NCBI GenBank assembly: GCA_041908445.1
Contig: JAYRFK010000036.1
Span: 81,401-145,400 of the forward strand
Direction: 5' to 3'
DNA length: 64,000 bases
DNA from: JAEUJM01 sp041908445
GTDB taxonomy: Bacteria > Actinomycetota > Acidimicrobiia > Acidimicrobiales > DATDAH01
Notes under the pieces: generated by a model
What the model was told of the DNA's origin: nothing
Database searches by the model: none
What the model saw: only the letters and a program-made list of their open reading frames with translations
In this document: positions 7,443 to 15,205 of the stretch, one piece after another
Layout: each line of letters begins with the position of its first letter
Numbering within the stretch: position 1 is the stretch's first letter
Program-made: the position numbers and the translations under genes

Positions 7443-9824
7443 TCAGCGGGTGGGGACGTCGGTCTCCACGCGCACGACCGGGGTGCGGGGGGACCAGGGG
7501 ACCCGGCCGAGGTGGCGCAGGCCGGGCGTGGCCGGGTCGACGACCCGGCTGGTGATCCAGAGGGCGCCGCCCTCGGGGGAGGTCAGCAGCTCGTCGAACG
7601 CCGCGACCGAGGGGTCGAAGGCGGCGAGCACGGCGTCGAGGGAGGCGGCCACGCAGATCGAGCGCAGGGTCGGGTCGGAGCCGCCGACGAGCTCGCCGAA
7701 GGCGCCGGGCGGGCCGAGGATCACGAACCGGGTGATGGAACCGGGGAGGTCGTCGACCTCGCGCTCGGCCACGCGCAGGCCGTGGGGCGCGCCCCGGTCG
7801 GCGCCCGCGAGCGCGACGCAGGGCTCGTCGTCGGGGGCGGCCGCCACCTGCGCCAGCGCATCGGTCGTCGAGGGGCACGGCACCGGCTCGAGCCCCCAGC
7901 GGCGGATGAAGGCGCCGCACTGGGCGAGCCCCTGAGGATGGCTGAGCACCGGTCGCCCCCGCAGGTCGGCCAGCGACTGCTCGGGCCGGACGTAGGCGTC
8001 GAACCGGACGGCCACGTCGACCACGCCGCCGGCCTCGAGCTCGCCCTCGTGGGCGAGCAGCGCGGCGCTGGCCCGGGCCACGAGGCCCGACGCCGAGCTC
8101 GAGACGGGGAGCACGCCGAGGTCGCCGGCGGCCACCCCCTCGAGCACGGTGGGGAAGTCGGGCTCGGCCGACAGGTCGGGGGCGGTGATGCCCACGCTGG
8201 CGGCGGCGTGCAGCGCCGCCTCCTCCGAGAAGGTGCCGGCGGGGCCGAGGTGGTGGACGAGCGGGGCCGTGCGGGCGGGCAACGAGACGCCGGTGGGCCA
8301 GGCGTAGGTCTGCTGCACCCGCGCCCGCAGCTCCTCCACCATGGCGTCGACGTCGTGGTCGGCCCGGATGCCGACCCGCACCACCACGCTGCGCTGGCCG
8401 GTGCGGACCACCTCGGAGACGACCTCGGCGTCGCGCACGGCGGCGTGGTGGCCGACCACGTCGAGCACGCCGGCGCCCGCGACCGACTCGGGCACGAGGA
8501 AGCGGACGTCCCGCGGCACGTGGGCGAGCCACTCGTCGAGCTCCGACTCGAGCTCGTCGCCGGGCACGACGTCGATGTGGGCGAGGCCGAAGGTGGTGCG
8601 GCGGGGCTTGCCGCCCTGGCCGATCTTGCGGGCGTTGCGCCGCCCCGGGCCCTCGAGCAGGGCGGCGGCGCCCTTCGGTCCGACCATGACCTCGCTGAGG
8701 GTCACCGCGGTGGGGGTGAGATCGAGGATGTGACCGACCCGCAGCGTGTCGGGGCGGCTCAGGGGGCGGACGCCGACGAGGGCGCCCGTGCGGCCCCGGC
8801 GGGCCAGCTCCGAGCGCTTGGCCTGCGCCGCCGTCACCGCCACCGCGGCGGTGGCCGAGACCGCCTCGAACAGCGCGCCACCGAAGTGGTCGCGCGTGCT
8901 CCGGATGAGCGCCTCGATCTCCTCGTGGCGGCCGGAGGCGATGGCTCCGGTGGTGCGCTCGGCGGCGGCGGCGAGCTCGCCGGCCACCCGCTCGCCGTCG
9001 AGCAGGGCCTGGATCTCGGCGGTCGTCGCCTCCCGGGACTCCGACACCACGCGGGTGGCGAGGCCGAACAGCGCCTCGAAGAGCGGGGTGCGCACCTCCC
9101 ACAGCTCCTCGAGGTCGAGGCCCGACTCCGCCACGGCGTCGATCAGGTTCAGCAGCGACTGGTGGGCCATCGTCTGCACGTACGACATCGACCGGTCGTG
9201 GTCGTCGGCGCTCAGCACCTTGGCGATGCCGCCGGCGTGGTGGACGTCATCGAGCAGCCAGGCGGGCGCCTCGTCGTCACCGACGCCGCCCTCGTCGGGC
9301 ACGACCAGGATCGTCTGGCCGTCGAGGAAGCGGGCCGAGGTGTCGGCGAGGGGGTGGACGCCGACGACGGGGTGGCTCGGCGCCAGGGTGCGCAGGTCGT
9401 CGAGCGGCGCCCGCAGGCTGGCCGACACGTGGACGAGCGGGGCGCCGGCGGGCAGCACCGGCACGAGCCAGCGGCAGATGTCCGTGAGCGCCGATCGGGG
9501 GACGGCGAGGCAGACGACCAGGTCGTCGTCGCCGTCCGGCAGGCCGAGGGCCCGGGCGCCGGCCGCGTCGTCGGGCGCGGCGGCGACGGTGGTGCGGCCG
9601 GCGAACACGTCGGCCAGCGGGGCGAGCTGGTCGACGAAGCGGGACTGGTCGACCAGGCAGGTGGTCGTCCAGGGGCCGCTGGCGAAGACGTGCTCGGTCA
9701 GCCAGCGCCCCATGCCCGCGGCGGCGCCGACCACCAGCAGGTGGCGCGGCCGGGCGGTGTCGGCGTCGGACCGGTCGTCGCCGTCGGCGGGCGCTCCGCC
9801 GGCGGCCTCGCCCTCGTCGGGCAT
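7443..9824 (-). CDS. tyrA/pheA: Prephenate dehydrogenase / prephenate dehydratase fusion protein
   Basis: A 793-residue protein with two recognisable halves. Residues ~25-290 resemble a TyrA-type prephenate dehydrogenase of the archaeal-like branch: nucleotide-binding VVGAAAGMGRW (the usual GxGxxG is degenerate) and QTMAHQSLLNLIDAVAESG of the helical dimerisation domain. Residues ~523-700 are a prephenate dehydratase, with the opening HHLGPAGTFSEEAAL and the catalytic SITRFVILG. Both use prephenate, giving the tyrosine and phenylalanine precursors. About 220 residues between them match nothing I recognise and are not an obvious AroQ chorismate mutase; the usual C-terminal ACT regulatory domain is not evident. 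ATG 9824 is the only plausible start before the divergent larB. Known archaeal TyrA-AroQ-PheA proteins are the nearest architectural parallel. Confidence 0.85.
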   Translation of the reverse strand: MPDEGEAAGGAPADGDDRSDADTARPRHLLVVGAAAGMGRWLTEHVFASGPWTTTCLVDQSRFVDQLAPLADVFAGRTTVAAAPDDAAGARALGLPDGDDDLVVCLAVPRSALTDICRWLVPVLPAGAPLVHVSASLRAPLDDLRTLAPSHPVVGVHPLADTSARFLDGQTILVVPDEGGVGDDEAPAWLLDDVHHAGGIAKVLSADDHDRSMSYVQTMAHQSLLNLIDAVAESGLDLEELWEVRTPLFEALFGLATRVVSESREATTAEIQALLDGERVAGELAAAAERTTGAIASGRHEEIEALIRSTRDHFGGALFEAVSATAAVAVTAAQAKRSELARRGRTGALVGVRPLSRPDTLRVGHILDLTPTAVTLSEVMVGPKGAAALLEGPGRRNARKIGQGGKPRRTTFGLAHIDVVPGDELESELDEWLAHVPRDVRFLVPESVAGAGVLDVVGHHAAVRDAEVVSEVVRTGQRSVVVRVGIRADHDVDAMVEELRARVQQTYAWPTGVSLPARTAPLVHHLGPAGTFSEEAALHAAASVGITAPDLSAEPDFPTVLEGVAAGDLGVLPVSSSASGLVARASAALLAHEGELEAGGVVDVAVRFDAYVRPEQSLADLRGRPVLSHPQGLAQCGAFIRRWGLEPVPCPSTTDALAQVAAAPDDEPCVALAGADRGAPHGLRVAEREVDDLPGSITRFVILGPPGAFGELVGGSDPTLRSICVAASLDAVLAAFDPSVAAFDELLTSPEGGALWITSRVVDPATPGLRHLGRVPWSPRTPVVRVETDVPTR

Positions 9825-9875
9825 GGTCAGGCGGACCGCGCGCCGCTGCCCAGGGGCGATGGGGCGGGGGCGGCC

Positions 9876-10691
9876 ATGAGCGGTCAGGATAGTGACGTGG
9901 ACGAAGGGGGCCTCCGGGCATTGTTGGACGACCTCGCCGCCGGCCGGGTCGACGCCGACGAGGTGGTCGCCCGCCTGCGCCGCCTGCCCTTCGCCGACCT
10001 CGGCTTCGCCCGCGTCGACCACCACCGGGCGCTGCGCCAGGGCATGGCCGAGGCGGTCTACGGGCCGGGCAAGACGCCTGACCAGTGCGTGGCCATCGTC
10101 GCCGAGCTGCTGCGGGCCGACGCCTCGTCGCCCGTCGTGCTCAGCCGGGCCGACGACGCCCAGGTCGACGCCGTCCTCGCCGCCCACCCCGACGGTCGCC
10201 TCGCCGGCGGTCGCCCCGCCACCATCGCCTGGCGGGAGGCGCCCGAGCGGCCCGGCCGGGTGCTCGTCGTCACCGCCGGCACCTCCGACCTGCCCGTGGC
10301 CGACGAGTGCGCCGCCGTCCTGCACGCCCACGGGCTGCGCCCCGAGCGCCTCGCCGACGTGGGCGTGGCCGGCATCCACCGGCTGCTGGCCGCGGCCGAC
10401 GAGGTCGCCGCCGCCGACGTGGTCGTCGCCGTGGCCGGGATGGAGGGGGCGCTGGCCAGCGTCCTCGGCGGCCTCACCGCGGCGCCGGTCGTCGCCGTCC
10501 CCACCTCCACGGGCTACGGCGCCGGCCTCGAAGGGGTCACGGCGCTGCTGTCGATGCTCGCCTCCTGTGCCTCGGGCATGACCGTGGTCGGCATCGACAA
10601 CGGGTTCGGCGCCGCCTGCGCGGTCATCCGCCTGCTGAACGCCGCCGACCGCCTCGCCCCGACTTCGGACCCGGCGAGCTCGGGGCGATGA
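9876..10691 (+). CDS. larB: Nickel-pincer cofactor biosynthesis protein LarB
   Basis: A 271-residue LarB homologue, related to PurE-type (NCAIR mutase) proteins. Family features include the acidic N-terminal helix (LLDDLAAGRVDADEV), the core MAEAVYGPGKTPDQ, and a C-terminal PurE-like Rossmann half with TAGTSDLPVADECA, GVAGIHRLL, VAVAGMEGALASVLGGL and PTSTGYGAG. LarB carboxylates nicotinic acid adenine dinucleotide, the first step to the nickel-pincer nucleotide used by lactate racemase-type enzymes. The gene is divergent from the prephenate enzyme gene with a 51-bp spacer and lies upstream of larC, separated by an 88-bp spacer with a repeat hairpin. No larE or larA is visible in the window. 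Confidence 0.93.
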   Translation: MSGQDSDVDEGGLRALLDDLAAGRVDADEVVARLRRLPFADLGFARVDHHRALRQGMAEAVYGPGKTPDQCVAIVAELLRADASSPVVLSRADDAQVDAVLAAHPDGRLAGGRPATIAWREAPERPGRVLVVTAGTSDLPVADECAAVLHAHGLRPERLADVGVAGIHRLLAAADEVAAADVVVAVAGMEGALASVLGGLTAAPVVAVPTSTGYGAGLEGVTALLSMLASCASGMTVVGIDNGFGAACAVIRLLNAADRLAPTSDPASSGR

Positions 10692-10708
10692 CCGTCGTCC
10701 GAGCCGAA

Positions 10709-10751
10709 CTCGAGGCAATAGCCCCCGGTTTCCGAGGGGTATTGCCTCGAG
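10709..10751. repeat. Hairpin repeat, family A copy 1
   Basis: Inverted repeat between larB and larC: left arm CTCGAGGCAATAGCCCC (10709-10725), right arm 10736-10751 with one base missing, loop about 10 nt. The same 17-bp arm sequence recurs at 59561-59603. It lies within a same-strand gene pair and lacks a T tract, so it is a dispersed repeat as well as a possible RNA structure. Confidence 0.8.
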
Positions 10752-10779
10752 AACGCGGTGTCCAGGGGGGCGCGGCGTC

Positions 10780-12111
10780 GTGACCCGCCGCGCCTGGTTC
10801 CACTGCTTCTCCGGGATCGCCGGCGACATGGCGCTGGGCGCCCTCGTCGACGCCGGCGCCGACCTGGACGAGGTCCGTGAGCTCTGCCGGCGCATCCCCG
10901 TCACCGGTTGGGGGCTCGAGGCCGAGACCGTGCTGCGCAACGGCATCGCCGCCACCCACGTCAACGTCCTGGCCGAGGCCACGACCGTGGTGCGCACCGC
11001 CGCCCACATCGCCGGGCTCATCGAGGAGGCCCGCCTGCCCGACCGGGTCGCCGAGCGGGCCCGCGCCGTGTTCACCGCGCTGGCCCAGGCCGAGGGCAAG
11101 CTCCACAACCGGCCGCCCGAGCAGGTGCACTTCCACGAGGTCGGCGCGCTCGACGCCATCGTCGACGTGGTCGGCACCTGCGCCGCGCTCGAGCTGCTCG
11201 GCGTCGACGAGATCCACGCCAGCCCGGTCGCGCACGGGATCGGCATGATCCGCAGCGCCCACGGCGCGCTGCCCAACCCGCCGCCGGCGGTGGTCGAGCT
11301 GCTGCGGGGCGTCCCCGCCTACGGCCTCGACCTCCCGATCGAGCTGACGACGCCCACGGGCGCGGCGATCGTGGCGGCGCTCTCCGTCGGCTTCGGCCCA
11401 CTGCCGGCCATGACCATCGAGGCCAGCGGCTTCGGCGCCGGCACCGCGGAGCTCGACGACCGCCCCAACCTCGTGCAGGTCGTGATCGGCGAGGCCGCCG
11501 ACGAGCTCGTGCCCGGCCAGCCGGTGCAACTGCTCGAGGTCAACGTCGACGACGCGACCGGCGAGACCCTCTCCCACACCCTCAGCGCCCTGCTCAACGC
11601 CGGCGCCCACGACGCCTGGATCACCCCCGTCCTGATGAAGAAGGGCCGGCCGGGCCACACCGTGTCGGCCCTCGCCGACGCCGCCGTCGCCGCGCACGTG
11701 GCCGACACCCTGCGCCGCGAGACCGGCTCGATGGGCGTGCGGGGCCAGGCCCTCGAGCGCTGGCCCCAGGCCCGCTCCTTCGACGAGGTCGATGTGGAGG
11801 GGATCCCCGTCCGGGTGAAGCTGGCCGGCGGCCGGGTGAAGGTCGAGCACGACGACGCCGCCCGCGCCGCCAAGCGCCTCGGCCTGCCCCTCCGCGAGGT
11901 CGTCTCCCGCGCCGGGGCGACGTGGCGCATCGGCACCCACCACCCGGTGGACGAGCCGACGGGTCCGGCGGCCGCGGCGCCCCACAGCCAGCCGCACGAC
12001 CACGGCCACCCGCACGATCACGGCTTGGCCGACGTCGAGCGCCTCCCGGTCGACCCGCCGTCGCCCGTCGACCCCCCCGACCCCGACCCCGACGACGACG
12101 CCGCCGGCTGA
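10780..12111 (+). CDS. larC: Nickel-pincer cofactor biosynthesis protein LarC
   Basis: A 443-residue LarC homologue. The family opening HCFSGIAGDMALGALVDAG, then VHFHEVGALDAIVDVVG and ELTTPTGAA, are all present, followed by the second domain with LEVNVDDATGE and TPVLMKKGRPGHTVS. LarC inserts nickel into the pincer nucleotide in a CTP-dependent reaction. In lactobacilli the protein is made from two frames by frameshifting; here it is one uninterrupted frame. The C-terminal tail is rich in His and Asp (HSQPHDHGHPHDHG), which would suit nickel storage or delivery, an inference. Start GTG 10780. A long dispersed-repeat hairpin follows the stop. Confidence 0.93.
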   Translation: MTRRAWFHCFSGIAGDMALGALVDAGADLDEVRELCRRIPVTGWGLEAETVLRNGIAATHVNVLAEATTVVRTAAHIAGLIEEARLPDRVAERARAVFTALAQAEGKLHNRPPEQVHFHEVGALDAIVDVVGTCAALELLGVDEIHASPVAHGIGMIRSAHGALPNPPPAVVELLRGVPAYGLDLPIELTTPTGAAIVAALSVGFGPLPAMTIEASGFGAGTAELDDRPNLVQVVIGEAADELVPGQPVQLLEVNVDDATGETLSHTLSALLNAGAHDAWITPVLMKKGRPGHTVSALADAAVAAHVADTLRRETGSMGVRGQALERWPQARSFDEVDVEGIPVRVKLAGGRVKVEHDDAARAAKRLGLPLREVVSRAGATWRIGTHHPVDEPTGPAAAAPHSQPHDHGHPHDHGLADVERLPVDPPSPVDPPDPDPDDDAAG

Positions 12112-12115
12112 TCTT

Positions 12116-12170
12116 CGTTCTGGTTACGGGAACGCGAGGTCCCGCGCCTCGCGAATTCGTGACCAGAACG
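12116..12170. repeat. Hairpin repeat, family B copy 1
   Basis: Between convergent larC and the desaturase. Outer arms CGTTCTGGTTACG (12116-12128) and CGTGACCAGAACG (12158-12170) pair with one G-T wobble; inner arms CGCGAGG and CCTCGCG extend the hairpin. The outer arm recurs at 15073-15159 and the inner arm recurs in the hairpin at 29953-29998. It could end transcription from both sides. Confidence 0.75.
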
Positions 12171-12184
12171 ACTGGGACGAACGG

Positions 12185-13258
12185 TCAGGAGGTGGCGGCG
12201 GGGCGGGAGGCGCAGGCCTTCCAGAGGGCGAGGTAGTTGGGGTACGTCAGCGCCGGCGTGACCCAGCCGGCGGCGACGAGCTCGTCGTGGAGCGCCGGCA
12301 GGTGGCGGAAGGGGATCCCCATGTCGACGTGGTGGGCGAGGTGCCAGCCCGTGTTGTAGGGGGCGATCCAGAAGCGGGCGGGCCAGTGCTGCTCGACGTG
12401 GTGGGTGGTCTCGCGCCGGTCGGGCGACCGGGTCATGCCGCCGTGCTCGGCGACGGCCCGCAGGCGGTTGAGCACCCGCCACACCGTCATCCACGGCGCC
12501 AGCCAGAGCAAGAGGTAGAGCTCGGGCCGGCCGACCAGGGTGAAGCCGACGAGCACGACGAGCTGCATGCCGAGGATGCGCAGGGCGAGAGGTCGGGCGG
12601 TCGGGCTGCGCACCGCGAGGAGGAGCCCCTTGAGGTTCTTCCAGCCGGAGTTGCCGACGGCGTCGCGGGTGAGCTTGCGCTGCCACGACGCCCGGGTCAC
12701 CGGGTAGCGGGCGTAGAGGGCGATGTCGGGCTCGTCGGGGCCGAGCTCGTCGCGGTGGTGGGCGAAGTGCGAGCGGCGGTAGGCGTCGAAGGGCACGAAG
12801 GCCGGGTAGGCCAGCACCCAGCGGCCGATGCCGTCGTTGGCCCAGCGCTTCGAGAACAGCAGCCGGTGGGCGGCCTCGTGGGCGAGGATCGCGTAGAGGG
12901 CGAACGCCCGGCCCATGAGCAGGAAGGCGGCGACCCACGCCAGCGGGTGGTCGAGCCACACGGCCAGGGCGATCACGCCGAAGGACTGGACCAGCACGAT
13001 GGCGACCGTGATCGCGTTGCGCACGTTCGGGATGCGCCGCAGCTCGGATCGCAGCGCGGGGACGGGCTTGCCGCCGGCCAACAGGCGGTCGGTGGGCAGC
13101 ACGTCGGGCAGCGCGCTCGCCGGCGGGACGAGGCCGGCGAGGCCGAGGGCGGCCTCCCGCTCGGCGTCGCGCGCCTTGGGGGCGTCGGCCGGGCGGTCGG
13201 GCTCCTCCGCGCCGGGGCCGGCGGGCGCGCCCTGGGTCGGCAGGTCGGTGGAGGCCAT
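12185..13258 (-). CDS. Membrane fatty acid desaturase-type di-iron enzyme
   Basis: A 357-residue integral membrane protein with the three histidine boxes of acyl desaturases/hydroxylases: HEAAH (about residue 124), HFAHHRDE (about 162), and HLAHHVD (about 314). Hydrophobic helices include TVAIVLVQSFGVIALAVWL and LGMQLVVLVGFTLVG. The enzyme would use a di-iron centre and O2 to desaturate or hydroxylate a lipid. The substrate is not evident; beta-carotene hydroxylase-like activity is an alternative. It is divergent from a PaaX-like regulator, with only 26 bp between start codons, and that spacer is nearly symmetric, so the regulator very likely controls it. Confidence 0.87.
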   Translation of the reverse strand: MASTDLPTQGAPAGPGAEEPDRPADAPKARDAEREAALGLAGLVPPASALPDVLPTDRLLAGGKPVPALRSELRRIPNVRNAITVAIVLVQSFGVIALAVWLDHPLAWVAAFLLMGRAFALYAILAHEAAHRLLFSKRWANDGIGRWVLAYPAFVPFDAYRRSHFAHHRDELGPDEPDIALYARYPVTRASWQRKLTRDAVGNSGWKNLKGLLLAVRSPTARPLALRILGMQLVVLVGFTLVGRPELYLLLWLAPWMTVWRVLNRLRAVAEHGGMTRSPDRRETTHHVEQHWPARFWIAPYNTGWHLAHHVDMGIPFRHLPALHDELVAAGWVTPALTYPNYLALWKACASRPAATS

Positions 13259-13287
13259 GTGATGACATTACAGTCTCAGATCACATG
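13256..13287. promoter_or_regulatory. Symmetric divergent promoter/operator
   Basis: A perfect 8-bp inverted repeat (CATGTGAT at 13256-13263, ATCACATG at 13280-13287) with a 16-bp spacer contains both divergent ATG start codons at its outer ends. The spacer holds TGTAAT on the minus strand (8 nt before the desaturase ATG) and TACAGT on the plus strand. No Shine-Dalgarno fits on either side, implying leaderless or nearly leaderless transcripts and an operator overlapping both starts. Confidence 0.6.
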
Positions 13288-14088
13288 ATCCAATGGCGTA
13301 ACACGGAGGCGGCGGACGAGCGGCCGCTCACCGCCCGGTCGGTGATCGCCAGCACGCTGCTCGGCACCTCGCCACCGGAGCTCCCGGGCTGGTTGCTCGT
13401 GCGGGCCGGCGCCCTCTTCGGCATCGCCGAGGGCACGGTGCGGACCGCGCTCTCGCGCATGGTCGCCGCCGGCGAGCTCACCGCCGACGACGGCACCTAC
13501 GCGCTGGCGGGCCCGCTGCTCGCCCGCCAGGCCCGCCAGGACGAGAGCCGGCGCGCGGTGGTCGCCCCCACGGCCTGGGACGGTGGCTGGTCCATGGCCG
13601 TCGTGCACGGCGACCCCCGCTCCGCCGCCCAGCGGGGCGAGCTCCGGGCCGCGGCCACCGCGCTGCGTCTCGCCGAGCTGCGCGAGGGGGTGTGGCTGCG
13701 CCCCGACAACCTCGACACGGACCGCCTGCCGGCGTCGTCGGCGGTGCTCGCCGCCCAGTGCGCCCGCCTCACCGCCCGTCCCGACGAGCCCGACCCGGCG
13801 GCCCTCGCCGCCCGGCTCTGGGACCTGGCCGCTTGGGCCGACCGGGCCGCCGCCCTGCGGGTCCGCATGGACGGGGTCGTCGCCGCCCTCGAGGCCGGCG
13901 ACACCGACGCCCTCGCCCCCGGGTTCGTGCTCTCGGCCTCGGTCCTGCGCCTCACCCAGGCCGACCCCCTCCTGCCCGATGCACTCCTGCCGACGGGCTG
14001 GCCCGGTGCCGCCCTGCGGGCGGAGTACGACCGCTACGACGCCGCCTACCAGTCCCTGCTCCGCGCCTGGTTCCGCTCCCAGCGCTGA
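13285..14088 (+). CDS. PaaX-like transcriptional regulator
   Basis: A 267-residue protein resembling PaaX. An N-terminal winged helix (SVIASTLLGTSPPELPGWLL, then GIAEGTVRTALSRMVAAGEL) is followed by a middle domain (TAWDGGWSMAVVHGDPRS, ELREGVWLRPDNL) and a helical C-terminal domain (DRYDAAYQSLLRAWFRSQR). PaaX represses phenylacetate degradation, binding phenylacetyl-CoA, but no paa genes are nearby. Divergence from the desaturase across a symmetric 26-bp spacer suggests control of lipid desaturation by a CoA ester, an inference. The start at 13285 is part of the inverted repeat. Confidence 0.8.
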   Translation: MIQWRNTEAADERPLTARSVIASTLLGTSPPELPGWLLVRAGALFGIAEGTVRTALSRMVAAGELTADDGTYALAGPLLARQARQDESRRAVVAPTAWDGGWSMAVVHGDPRSAAQRGELRAAATALRLAELREGVWLRPDNLDTDRLPASSAVLAAQCARLTARPDEPDPAALAARLWDLAAWADRAAALRVRMDGVVAALEAGDTDALAPGFVLSASVLRLTQADPLLPDALLPTGWPGAALRAEYDRYDAAYQSLLRAWFRSQR

Positions 14089-14121
14089 CCCCCCGTGGGG
14101 CGCCGCCGGTAGCGTGAGCGG

Positions 14122-14841
14122 GTGCCCGAGGACCGCCTGTACTTCCGCCAACTGCTCGCCGGCCGCGACTTCGCCACCACGGATCCGCTGGCCCGACAGA
14201 TGGTGAACTTCGTCTACCTCGTCGGTGATCGCGAGACCGGTGAGGCCGTCGTGATCGACCCGGCCTACGACGTCGACGGGCTGCTCGACCTGCTCGCCGC
14301 CGACGACATGCGCCTCGTCGGGGCCCTCGCCACCCACTACCACCCCGACCACGTGGGCGGGGACATGATGGGCTACTCGATCCAGGGCGTGGCGGCGCTG
14401 CTCGAGCGCACGTCGGTGCCGATCCACGTACAGGCCGACGAGGCCGTCTGGGTGCAGCGGGTCACCGGCGCCGCGGACAAGGACCTCGTCCAGCACCAGA
14501 GCGGCGACGTCGTCCAGGTCGGCGAGATCCCGATCGAGCTCATCCACACGCCGGGGCACACCCCGGGCAGCCAGTGCTTCCTCGTCGACAACCGCCTCGT
14601 CGCCGGCGACACCCTCTTCCTCGAGGGCTGCGGCCGCACCGACCTGCCCGGCGGCGACCCGGCGGCGCTCTACGAGAGCCTCACCCAGAAGCTGGCCAAG
14701 GTGCCCGACGACGCCACCCTGTTCCCCGGCCACCTCTACTCCATGGACCCGTCGGCGTCGATGGGCGACACCCGGGCCCACAACTTCGTGTTCCGCCCCC
14801 GCAACCAGCGCGAGTTCCTGATGATGCTGGGCGCCGGCTGA
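14122..14841 (+). CDS. MBL-fold hydrolase (hydroxyacylglutathione hydrolase-like)
   Basis: A 239-residue metallo-beta-lactamase-fold protein. The metal site is complete: THYHPDHVGGD (about residues 72-82), HTPGHTPGSQ (about 141), GDTLF with the bridging Asp, and FPGHLY (about 202). The pattern resembles glyoxalase II and persulfide dioxygenase-like enzymes acting on thioesters or persulfides of low-molecular-weight thiols; in this organism mycothiol would be the likely thiol, an inference. Start GTG 14122 has no Shine-Dalgarno but TAGCGT at 14110-14115, a leaderless pattern. The start follows the PaaX-like gene by 33 bp. Confidence 0.85.
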   Translation: MPEDRLYFRQLLAGRDFATTDPLARQMVNFVYLVGDRETGEAVVIDPAYDVDGLLDLLAADDMRLVGALATHYHPDHVGGDMMGYSIQGVAALLERTSVPIHVQADEAVWVQRVTGAADKDLVQHQSGDVVQVGEIPIELIHTPGHTPGSQCFLVDNRLVAGDTLFLEGCGRTDLPGGDPAALYESLTQKLAKVPDDATLFPGHLYSMDPSASMGDTRAHNFVFRPRNQREFLMMLGAG

Positions 14842-14846
14842 GCGCC

Positions 14847-15065
14847 GTGAACCTCGACAACGTCGCCCTCTCGCCCGGCACCCAGGGGCTCGTGGCCGGC
14901 CTGATCGCGCTGCAGCAGGCCAACGGCATCGACTTCGACACCGCCGTCGCCCGGGTGCGGGCCACAGCCGAGGCCGGCCCGCTCCTGGTGGCCAACCCCG
15001 GCTGGGACGAGGTCATCGCGATGCTCCGCTGGTTCGCCACGCCCCCGGCACCGCCCACCGCCTGA
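14847..15065 (+). CDS. Small hypothetical protein (72 aa)
   Basis: A 72-codon frame begins with GTG 14847, six bases after the MBL-fold gene stop, and is probably co-translated. The product (VNLDNVALSPGTQGLV... ending in PTA) looks like two short helices around a Gly/Pro turn, with a conserved-looking NPGWDEVIAMLRWF segment. No family recognised. Codon use is typical of the neighbours. A family-B hairpin follows immediately. Confidence 0.6.
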   Translation: MNLDNVALSPGTQGLVAGLIALQQANGIDFDTAVARVRATAEAGPLLVANPGWDEVIAMLRWFATPPAPPTA

Positions 15066-15072
15066 CCACCCC

Positions 15073-15159
15073 TTCTGGTCACGGAAACGCGTCGTCAGGT
15101 TCATGCGACGGTCGTCGGGCTCGGCGGCGCGCTCAGACCTCGCGTTTCCGTAACCAGAA
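15073..15159. repeat. Hairpin repeat, family B copy 2
   Basis: Arms TTCTGGTCACGGAAACGCG (15073-15091) and CGCGTTTCCGTAACCAGAA (15141-15159) pair over 19 bp with one mismatch, around a 49-nt loop. It lies between convergent genes. The outer 13 bases match the repeat at 12116-12170. Confidence 0.75.
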
Positions 15160-15205
15160 CGAGGGCCGGACGGGGGAGGTGCGAGCGATGAGGCGATGAG
15201 GGGGG

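Noticed and set aside
7431..10691. Very long plus-strand frames antisense to the prephenate fusion (and similar long antisense frames elsewhere)
   Set aside because: High GC removes stops from alternative frames; products are low-complexity His/Gly/Arg/Ala-rich and lack domain signatures.
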